NCBI RefSeq assembly: GCF_017355955.1
Contig: NZ_JAFFID010000002.1
Location: forward strand, 620,001-684,000
DNA: 64,000 nucleotides
DNA from: Sabulibacter ruber
GTDB taxonomy: Bacteria; Bacteroidota; Bacteroidia; Cytophagales; Hymenobacteraceae
Direction of reading: 5' to 3'
The position numbers were made by a program, and so were the translations under genes. The notes beneath the pieces were generated by a model. That model had not been told where the DNA came from. It ran no database searches and was given only the letters and a program-made list of their open reading frames with translations. This document shows positions 58,625-64,000 of this stretch, piece after piece (the first letter of the stretch is position 1; each line of letters starts with the position of its first letter).

Positions 58625-59200
58625 CTATTCTATCAGAGGAAGGAACACCTCGGGGTCAACCTTCTTTAGGAGTTGCTGTACCTGGCTGGGCGTGAACCGG
58701 CCGTTGACCTGGAGCATCAGGAAGTTATTGCCGTATTTACGATAGCCCACAATCTCCTGGATCAGTTCATTGGACTGCCGCATCCTGAACTGCAAAGTGC
58801 CCGGCGCCGAATCAAGCAAGGGAACCGCTACATAATTTTCTTTCTGCAGAACCTGGTCCAGTTCCTGGGTGAGGCCGTTCTCCAGCAATCGCTGGGCTTT
58901 ACGGTTGGTAGGAGTAAAGGTGAGCGCTCGCACAGAAGTGATGTTGGAGAGCGCCGCCCGCACGGTGGTATCTTGTACTTCTTTGGCAAAGAGCCTGGTC
59001 ACCAAGCCCACAGGAATGGTGGTTCCTTTAAAGCCAGCCTCAGACTTGTACTTCTGGTAAAACTCAGTGGAAGATTGGGCCGGTGGCAGTTTGCTGGTGC
59101 TGCTACAAGCCTGTACCATAGCTATTACGGCCATGCCTGCCAGAAGCAGGAACCGCCGAAGAACGGGTGTGCACGTGTTATAAAAATGTTGTTGATGCAT
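58625..59200 (-). CDS. DUF4252-like lipoprotein
   Basis: 191 residues: N-terminal basic region, hydrophobic stretch and lipobox VQAC (Cys32), followed by FYQKYKSEAGFKGTTIPVGLVTRLF and the C-terminal LIQEIVGYRKYGNNFLMLQVNGRFTPSQVQQLLKKVD. This arrangement (short f-x-K-Y start and a closing strand 'l-x-l-x-G-x-f') fits DUF4252, a family of small lipoproteins of unknown function. Assignment rests on these segments only. Confidence 0.7.
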   Translation of the reverse strand: MHQQHFYNTCTPVLRRFLLLAGMAVIAMVQACSSTSKLPPAQSSTEFYQKYKSEAGFKGTTIPVGLVTRLFAKEVQDTTVRAALSNITSVRALTFTPTNRKAQRLLENGLTQELDQVLQKENYVAVPLLDSAPGTLQFRMRQSNELIQEIVGYRKYGNNFLMLQVNGRFTPSQVQQLLKKVDPEVFLPLIE

Positions 59201-59210
59201 ACTGAACTTT

Positions 59211-59248
59211 TGTTTTTCTGCTCTTTTACGGGAAAGAGCAGAAAAACG
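59211..59248. repeat. 38-bp palindrome family, copy 28
   Basis: A perfect 15-bp stem (GTTTTTCTGCTCTTT with its complement) with a 6-base loop. It lies between the acetyltransferase stop and the DUF4252-like start on the minus strand. Confidence 0.8.
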
Positions 59249-59285
59249 CTCAGGTCTGCATCAGGGGCAACGGCGGGGCTGGTGC

Positions 59286-59747
59286 TTAGTACGTCCTGCG
59301 GTAAGCGTTGGGCGTATGCATCTGCATGAACCGCTCTGGCTGGGCAAGAGGCGTAAAACCGCGTTGCTCATACAAGTGGTGGGCATCGGCGGTAGCCAGC
59401 ATCCAGCGGCGTAATCCCTGCAATTCTGGGTGAGATTGTAAAGCCTTCACCATCCACTTGGCCAAGCCTTGTCCTCTATGAGGCTCCAGCACAAAAACAT
59501 CGCACAGGTATGCAAAGGTGGTGTAATCGGTAATCACGCGGGCAAAACCCACCTGTTCGCCGGCATAGTAAACGCCTACGCACAGAGAGCTTTTGATGGC
59601 CCGGGCCACGGTAGACCTGGGAATGCCTTCAGACCAATATGACTGGCTCAGGAAGTCATGAATGACATTCAGTTGGAGTAATTCTTTATCAAAACTTAGA
59701 AGATAACCGTTTGGGTTTACTTCTGGAGAAGGAGCAGAGAAATGCAT
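59286..59747 (-). CDS. GNAT family N-acetyltransferase
   Basis: 153 residues with the acetyl-CoA-binding core: GVYYAGEQVGFARVITDY (strands 2-3), LCDVFVLEPHRGQGLAKWMVKAL (strand 4 and the R/Q-x-x-G-x-G/A loop as RGQGLA) and MLATADAHHLYEQRGF (strand 5 and helix). This is the small-protein branch that acetylates amines or the N-terminus of small molecules. The substrate is unknown. Confidence 0.92.
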   Translation of the reverse strand: MHFSAPSPEVNPNGYLLSFDKELLQLNVIHDFLSQSYWSEGIPRSTVARAIKSSLCVGVYYAGEQVGFARVITDYTTFAYLCDVFVLEPHRGQGLAKWMVKALQSHPELQGLRRWMLATADAHHLYEQRGFTPLAQPERFMQMHTPNAYRRTY

Positions 59748-59932
59748 AACAGCTAGAATGGTTTACTGAATATTATAAAAATATTTTAAAAAGTAAAATA
59801 TTTAGGAGATAAATTATATAAGGTGGACTCGGTTAAACATAGAGTTCCCAGAAGCACATTGAAGAAGTGTACTCCTGAGCGTTGCTTTACAACTTGGCTT
59901 GGACTGATGCACAAGAAAGCAAATACAACCCG

Positions 59933-60781
59933 TTAAGATACCTTTGCCATAGCCAACTCACCTTCTGTCGTGCGAGGGATAGAGGGAACGTGAGCCTGTT
60001 TCTCCTGGGAAGGGTTGATGGCAATGGCCATGACGATGACATTCTTTAAATCCTGCTGGTGTTCTATGTACCTGATGAGGGAATAGATAAAGAAGATAAT
60101 GCCCAGCATTTCCAGCATCTCCTCAAAAGAAGTCAACAGTTTATAGGTAAGGCTTAGCCCATTGCCCTGGTTTGCCATGAACAAGCCGCCTACCATCTCC
60201 ATGCCCACTGCTCCGGTTAAGAAAATAACCCCTGCCGCTACAAAGTTGATAAGCGTCTTTTTAGGGAGAGAAAGCACAAACTTGAGCAGGTATAGCCCCA
60301 TTAAAGCAAAGACCAGAACATAGGGCACAAACCAAGCAAAATTCAGGAACCCCAGGTTGTCTTGCTGCAACGTCTCTTTCAGGAAAGCCCGGGTTGGCTT
60401 CACCAGCAGTTCATGCAAGGAGATCAGCTCATCTATGCCCAGCCAAACAAACACACAGGCCATTAGGTACCATTGCCGATGGTATGGAGCGTGCTGTGAC
60501 TTCTTCACCGCCCTGGAAATGGTAAACAGCAGCCCGGCGCCAATGAAAAAGTTGAGGGTAGAGAAGTAGGTGGGCAGGTTTCTTTCCCCGTCAAAGTTGA
60601 AAAGCTCTGTTACATAGTGCTTAAAGGAATAGGAGCCTGTAATGGAGGAGTGGGTGTAAAAGTTTAGGTAATACTCAACCCCTATGGCAGTCAGGTTCAA
60701 AATCAGTAAGCCCAAAAGAATAAAGATCAAAGACCTTAGTACAGTAGAAGATTTCAGATGGTAAAAGTTGTCCATACGCAT
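59933..60781 (-). CDS. Multi-pass membrane protein of unknown function
   Basis: 282 residues with about seven hydrophobic helices (about 15-35, 72-90, 105-123, 145-167, 180-205, 222-240) and a polar C-terminal tail. Acidic and His residues sit inside or at the ends of helices: WLGIDELISLHELL, GAVGMEMVGGL and SFEEMLEMLGII. Such embedded Glu/His clusters could bind metal or protons, so an integral-membrane enzyme or transporter is possible, but I recognise no named family. It is flanked by AT-rich spacers on both sides. Confidence 0.7.
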   Translation of the reverse strand: MRMDNFYHLKSSTVLRSLIFILLGLLILNLTAIGVEYYLNFYTHSSITGSYSFKHYVTELFNFDGERNLPTYFSTLNFFIGAGLLFTISRAVKKSQHAPYHRQWYLMACVFVWLGIDELISLHELLVKPTRAFLKETLQQDNLGFLNFAWFVPYVLVFALMGLYLLKFVLSLPKKTLINFVAAGVIFLTGAVGMEMVGGLFMANQGNGLSLTYKLLTSFEEMLEMLGIIFFIYSLIRYIEHQQDLKNVIVMAIAINPSQEKQAHVPSIPRTTEGELAMAKVS

Positions 60782-61354
60782 ACAGTTATAAAATTTGCAA
60801 GAGAATACTATCCCTACCTGCTGAAGTGCAGAGAGGCTTGGGGTTTTGTCTATTACTTTAAATTTTAATATAAGTTAAAGATTTTTTAATATGAATATAA
60901 TGCTGATTCTTAGGAATTTCTGCTGCAATTGTTGTCTGTAAAGAATAGGAGAAATGCTATTAATGTATTTGTTCTATTTTGACTGACTGCTCTTTGCGGT
61001 TAGGCCGCTTTTTGAATTATGCCACAATTACCTTGTGGTTCAGTCTTTATGGGGAGAGAAATAATAGGCTGGTTCTTAGAGGAAAGTCGGTTGGGTGTTT
61101 GGGTTTGGCTACTCGGCAGCTTTGAAGTGGCATGAATAATTGCAATCGCAATTTTTTTTGCTATTCAAGTTTTTAAAGGGTCGTGTTTTACTGCTGATAG
61201 CGTATGAACCGAGCAGTTCATCTTGGTAGATTTTTACATTTTGGATGTAATGTAGTGTAAGTCAGCCGTTTGTACTTTAAAGTTGATCTGCCTGCGATAT
61301 CTTTCACGAAGGTGCTTCTGAAGGCATCGGGTTGCTACAGAAATTTCTCAGGAT

Positions 61355-61392
61355 CGATTTTCTGCTTTCTTGCGGAAAGCAGGCCGAAAAAG
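61355..61392. repeat. 38-bp palindrome family, copy 29
   Basis: Inner CTGCTTTC / GAAAGCAG is perfect. Outer TTTT / AAAA pairs beyond a small mismatch. It borders directly on the next hairpin. Confidence 0.6.
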
Positions 61393-61394
61393 GA

Positions 61395-61450
61395 AAGCCC
61401 CAAAGCAGGGAGGGCCGGCTCAAGCGCCGGCCCTCCCTGCTTTGGGGCTT
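61395..61450. terminator. Perfect 25-bp hairpin, terminator of the Lys/Glu-rich protein gene
   Basis: AAGCCCCAAAGCAGGGAGGG plus CCGGC pairs without error with the right arm, loop TCAAGC. On the minus strand it is followed by TTCCTTTTTC. It lies 37 bases after the stop codon of the minus-strand gene. Confidence 0.85.
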
Positions 61451-61487
61451 CTAAACCTGTACTAGGGGAAATGCTGTAAGAGGGGTT

Positions 61488-61964
61488 TTATTTTTTATTA
61501 GAGGCCATGTCTTTGGCAGCTTCTTTTTCTTTCAGAGCCTGTGCGCGTTCTTTAGCGGCTAGCTTTCTGGCTTCCTCTTTTTCCTTTTGGGCAAGCTTTG
61601 CCTGGCGCTCTTTCTCTTTTGATTCTAAGGCTTTCTCCTTAAGGGCTTGTTTCTTTTCTTTTTCTTTAGCCTTCAGGGCTTCTTCTCTTTCTTCTGCGGC
61701 TAATCTTCTTGCCTCTTCCTTCTGAGCCAGTGCTTCGTCCAGAGCGGCGTACTTAGCGTCTAGAGCGGCCTCGCGGGCAATCTGCTTTTGCTTGGCGAGC
61801 TCTTTGCGCTCTTTCTCTTTTTGTTTGGCCAGTTCTTCGCGCTCTTTCGCCTTCTGTTTCATCAGGGCGGCGCGTTCTTTTTCTTTTTGCTTAGAGCTTT
61901 GTGCGTGTGCAGAGCCTGCCATAAAGGCAAGTACCATCAGTAGAAGAGCAACATGTTTCATCAT
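61488..61964 (-). CDS. Exported Lys/Glu/Ala-rich helical protein
   Basis: 158 residues from the Met at 61964, chosen because a signal peptide starts there (MKHVALLLMVLAFMAGSAHAQ); an upstream Met would add 11 charged residues. After cleavage nearly the whole protein is made of Lys, Glu, Ala, Arg and Gln in E/K-rich steps (KQKEKERAALMKQKAKEREE, ARKLAAKERAQALKEKEAAK). This fits a long charged single alpha-helix or coiled coil. No Cys, Trp or Pro is present. Function unknown; a periplasmic spacer or binding rod is an inference from composition. Confidence 0.75.
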   Translation of the reverse strand: MMKHVALLLMVLAFMAGSAHAQSSKQKEKERAALMKQKAKEREELAKQKEKERKELAKQKQIAREAALDAKYAALDEALAQKEEARRLAAEEREEALKAKEKEKKQALKEKALESKEKERQAKLAQKEKEEARKLAAKERAQALKEKEAAKDMASNKK

Positions 61965-62319
61965 AGTTTTTTTGTCTTTCTTGTTGTTTAGGGTCAAAGT
62001 AAAATATAATAATGATAAAATTCAATAAAATGGATGTAATTTAAATCATAATAAGATTGACATAGGATTTAATAAAGAGCTTTGGACTGGTTTGATAGTA
62101 TTGTAGCATATAATAGTAGACTATAAGTAGTTTCATCGGCTGGAGCCAGCCTTGGTTAAGCAGGGTCTTAATACGTATAATCTTGGAAGTTTGGTTGGGA
62201 GAAGGGAATATTATAGTTGCCCGGCTTAACTATAGACAATAGACGTTATAAAGCAAAAACGCCCTGCTGATATGGTCAGCAGGGCGTTTTTGATCTGTTT
62301 ATGTAAGAACTGGCTAAAA
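61965..62319. other. AT-rich intergenic region of 355 bases
   Basis: Contains the asnS terminator at its right end. The rest is AT-rich with no gene or palindrome that I can support. Confidence 0.6.
62255..62291 (-). terminator. Intrinsic terminator of asnS
   Basis: A perfect 16-bp stem (AAAAACGCCCTGCTGA with its complement), loop TATGG, T-rich on the minus-strand side. It starts 29 bases after the asnS stop. Confidence 0.9.
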
Positions 62320-63708
62320 CTAGAATTCAGCGTTTTTAGGGAAACGTGGGAAGGGGATTACGTCTCTGATGTTGCCCATGCCGGTCACAAACAGCAACAG
62401 ACGCTCAAAGCCCAACCCGAAGCCGCTGTGCGGAACCGTACCAAAACGGCGGGTATCCAGGAACCACCACATTTCTTTCTCCGGTACGCCAACCTCGCGC
62501 ATGCGGGCCACCAACTTTTCGTAGTCTTCCTCCCGCTGAGAACCACCAATAATCTCCCCAATGCCCGGGAACAACACGTCCATGCCGCGTACGGTTTTTC
62601 CGTCTTCGTTGAGCTTCATGTAGAAAGACTTGATTTCTTTAGGGTAGTCAATCAGGATTACCGGCTTCTTGAAGTGCTTCTCTACCAGGTAACGCTCGTG
62701 CTCACTCTGTAAATCGGTGCCCCATTCTACTTTGTACTCAAACTTCTGCTTGGCTGTTTTCAGGATCTCCACCGCCTCGGTGTAGGTCAGGCGCTGGAAT
62801 TCATTGCCTACCACAAAGTTCAGGCGGTTGAGCAGTTCCTTGTCGTACATGTCATTCAGGAACTGAAGATCGTCCTGGCAGTTGTCAAGGGCGTAGCGTA
62901 CCAGGTACTTCAGGAAGTCCTCGGCCAGGTCCATGTTGTCTTCCAGTTCGTAGAAGGCCATCTCAGGCTCAATCATCCAGAACTCAGCCAGGTGACGGCT
63001 GGTGTTGGAGTTCTCGGCCCGGAACGTAGGACCAAAGGTGTAGATCTCAGACAGTGCCATTGCCACAACCTCGCCTTCCAGCTGACCAGAAACCGTGAGG
63101 TTAGTAGAGCGCCCGAAGAAGTCCTCGGCGAAGTTTACCTCGCCGGTCTCGGTAAGCGGTGGGTTTACCGGGTCAAGCGTGGTCACGCGGAACATCTCGC
63201 CGGCGCCTTCGGCATCAGAGGCGGTCACAATAGGCGTGTGGATGTAGAAGAACCCTTTCTCGTTGAAATATTGGTGCACGGCAAAAGCCATGGCGTGTCT
63301 AACGCGCAATACCGCGCCAAACGTGTTGGTGCGCGGGCGCAGATGGGCAATCTCGCGCAAGAACTCCAGTGAGTGGCCTTTCTTCTGCAACGGGTAGGTC
63401 TCTGGATCGGCGGTGCCTAACACCTCAATGGTGCGGGCCTGGATTTCCACGGTCTGGCCTTTGCCCTGGCTCTGAACCAAAGTGCCCAGTACAGAGACAC
63501 TGGCGCCGGTAGTAATATCACGCAGAGACTCGTCAGTAAACAAGTTCATGTCTGCCACTACCTGGATATTATGAATAGTAGAGCCGTCATTCACGGCAAT
63601 GAACGTCACGTATTTGTTGCCACGCTTGGTGCGCACCCAACCTTTTACCAACACCTCCTGGCCCTCGGGGGCTGTCTGGAGAACTGCTTTTACTTTGGTT
63701 CTTTTCAT
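62320..63708 (-). CDS. asnS: Asparaginyl-tRNA synthetase
   Basis: AsnRS charges tRNA-Asn. 462 residues from the ATG at 63708 ([11 protein letters not shown]); an upstream start at 63750 would add 14 residues and is less likely. N-terminal OB-fold anticodon-binding domain ([24 protein letters not shown]), then the class-II core: motif 2 region ([22 protein letters not shown]) and motif 3 ([16 protein letters not shown]). Class-specific segments [17 protein letters not shown] and [19 protein letters not shown] fit AsnRS rather than AspRS. The start codon lies inside a 38-bp palindrome copy. Confidence 0.97.
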   Translation of the reverse strand: MKRTKVKAVLQTAPEGQEVLVKGWVRTKRGNKYVTFIAVNDGSTIHNIQVVADMNLFTDESLRDITTGASVSVLGTLVQSQGKGQTVEIQARTIEVLGTADPETYPLQKKGHSLEFLREIAHLRPRTNTFGAVLRVRHAMAFAVHQYFNEKGFFYIHTPIVTASDAEGAGEMFRVTTLDPVNPPLTETGEVNFAEDFFGRSTNLTVSGQLEGEVVAMALSEIYTFGPTFRAENSNTSRHLAEFWMIEPEMAFYELEDNMDLAEDFLKYLVRYALDNCQDDLQFLNDMYDKELLNRLNFVVGNEFQRLTYTEAVEILKTAKQKFEYKVEWGTDLQSEHERYLVEKHFKKPVILIDYPKEIKSFYMKLNEDGKTVRGMDVLFPGIGEIIGGSQREEDYEKLVARMREVGVPEKEMWWFLDTRRFGTVPHSGFGLGFERLLLFVTGMGNIRDVIPFPRFPKNAEF

Positions 63709-63737
63709 GTTGTTTTGTGTAAAACGGCCCTGAAACA
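63700..63737. repeat. 38-bp palindrome family, copy 30, containing the asnS start codon
   Basis: Read on the minus strand it begins TGTTTCAGGGCCGTTTTA and ends with CATGAAAAGA, in which ATG is the asnS start. The inner TTTT / AAAA pairs. Confidence 0.5.
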
Positions 63738-63751
63738 GGGGCAAAATCAAG

Positions 63752-63759
63752 CAAATTTA
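63752..63759 (-). promoter_or_regulatory. Possible -7 box of asnS
   Basis: TAAATTTG on the minus strand fits TAnnTTTG, 43 bases from the start codon. No -33 element is clear. Confidence 0.4.
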
Positions 63760-63861
63760 TGCTAAAATGCAGAGAATACATGCGTTAGAAACCGCCTCTC
63801 TGCACGTTATATGTTTAAAATCGGCCAGGCATTTACCTGGGAGGGGTCAAAATTAACCTTT

Positions 63862-63894
63862 TTTGCAATCCAGTAGTAAAAATCCATAACTTTG
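63862..63894 (+). promoter_or_regulatory. Promoter of rpoN
   Basis: TTTG at 63862-63865, 21-base spacer and TAACTTTG at 63887-63894, the best match to the Bacteroidota consensus in this window. It lies 37 bases before the start codon. Confidence 0.75.
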
Positions 63895-63931
63895 GCATAG
63901 TCCGCACTTGTGTGGCATGTGCCGTTCGCTT

Positions 63932-64000
63932 ATGCAGAGACTTGACCTAAAACAGCTTTTATCCCAGAAATTATCACCGCAGCAGATCCAGTTCATCAAA
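63932..64000 (+). CDS. rpoN: RNA polymerase sigma-54 factor (3' end outside window)
   Basis: Only 23 codons are visible: MQRLDLKQLLSQKLSPQQIQ and then FIK. This is the Gln/Leu-rich region I at the N-terminus of sigma-54, which contacts enhancer-binding activators. The call depends on that short stretch, but the pattern L-x-Q-x-L-x-Q-x-L-S-P-Q-Q-I-Q is characteristic. The good promoter in front supports a real gene start. Confidence 0.8.
   Translation, partial: MQRLDLKQLLSQKLSPQQIQFIK

Larger units (their letters stand above)
60782..61487. other. AT-rich intergenic region of 706 bases
   Basis: I see no gene here. The left two thirds are AT-rich. The right part contains one 38-bp palindrome and a long perfect terminator hairpin. 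A 69-codon open frame (61270-61479) runs through those repeats and is not credible. Confidence 0.6.

Noticed and set aside
60990..61035. A further 38-bp family copy near 61.0 kb (GGTTAGGCCGCTTTTTGAA)
   Set aside because: Only the left half resembles the family; the right half has no complementary arm.
61270..61479. 69-codon open frame near 61.4 kb
   Set aside because: Made mostly of the palindrome and the 25-bp terminator hairpin.

Overview
This window looks like a piece of chromosome from a member of the Bacteroidota, most likely order Cytophagales and close to Hymenobacteraceae (Rufibacter/Pontibacter/Hymenobacter type). The reasons are the families present (DUF4292 lipoprotein, paired DUF6089 barrels, paired Skp/OmpH, ExbB-ExbD-ExbD-TonB followed by a PstS-like lipoprotein and a TPR protein), promoters of the Bacteroidota TTTG / TAnnTTTG kind, and start codons without Shine-Dalgarno sequences. 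The genus is an inference. I saw no rRNA, tRNA, CRISPR array, phage or intact insertion sequence. infB is cut at the left edge and rpoN at the right edge.

Layout. 1-4 kb: 3' part of infB, a small basic exported protein, an enoyl-CoA hydratase. 4-11 kb: flippase, dUTPase, sugar nucleotidyltransferase, TPR protein, DUF4292 lipoprotein and EnvC-like LytM protein, several of them overlapping, an envelope cluster. 11-15.6 kb: RsmI-like methyltransferase, alpha/beta hydrolase, a membrane protein and pdxJ on the minus strand, then YqeY and CvpA on the plus strand. 15.7-26.5 kb: GATase subunit, hydrolase, CBS protein, NAD kinase, two DUF6089 proteins, isoprenyl transferase, BamA, two Skp-like chaperones and an RluD-type pseudouridine synthase; the uppS-bamA-skp-skp block builds outer-membrane proteins. 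26.9-33.7 kb (minus): TPR protein, PstS-like lipoprotein, small membrane protein, TonB, two ExbD, ExbB, MazG. 34-40.9 kb: glmM, cysteine desulfurase, Sua5 and a DPP-IV peptidase, separated by a palindrome-rich spacer.

41-55.5 kb carries a kynurenine degradation set: aminomuconate-semialdehyde dehydrogenase, an SDR protein with altered active site, 3-hydroxyanthranilate dioxygenase, a Rid-family protein (possible aminomuconate deaminase), ACMS decarboxylase, kynureninase and kynurenine 3-monooxygenase. Together they would take L-kynurenine to 2-aminomuconate and beyond. The genes lie on both strands, mixed with a DUF433/DUF5615 toxin-antitoxin pair, YebC, a glutaminyl cyclase, a cation/proton antiporter and the alkylation-repair pair AlkB/Ogt. 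55.6-64 kb: a CHASE-PAS histidine kinase, a DUF4252-like lipoprotein, an acetyltransferase, an unknown membrane protein, a Lys/Glu/Ala-rich exported protein, asnS and the start of rpoN.

The most unusual signal is not a gene. About 27 dispersed elements share an exact 38-bp two-fold-symmetric layout: GTTT at positions 2-5, TTT near 15-17, GAA near 21-24 and AAAC at 34-37. They are spread through the whole window, mostly between genes and often just after stop codons. Two touch or contain a stop codon, one contains the asnS start codon and one lies inside the ogt reading frame. In several copies the flanks extend the hairpin by 4-12 bp using sequence unique to that copy. I do not recognise this as a named repeat family.
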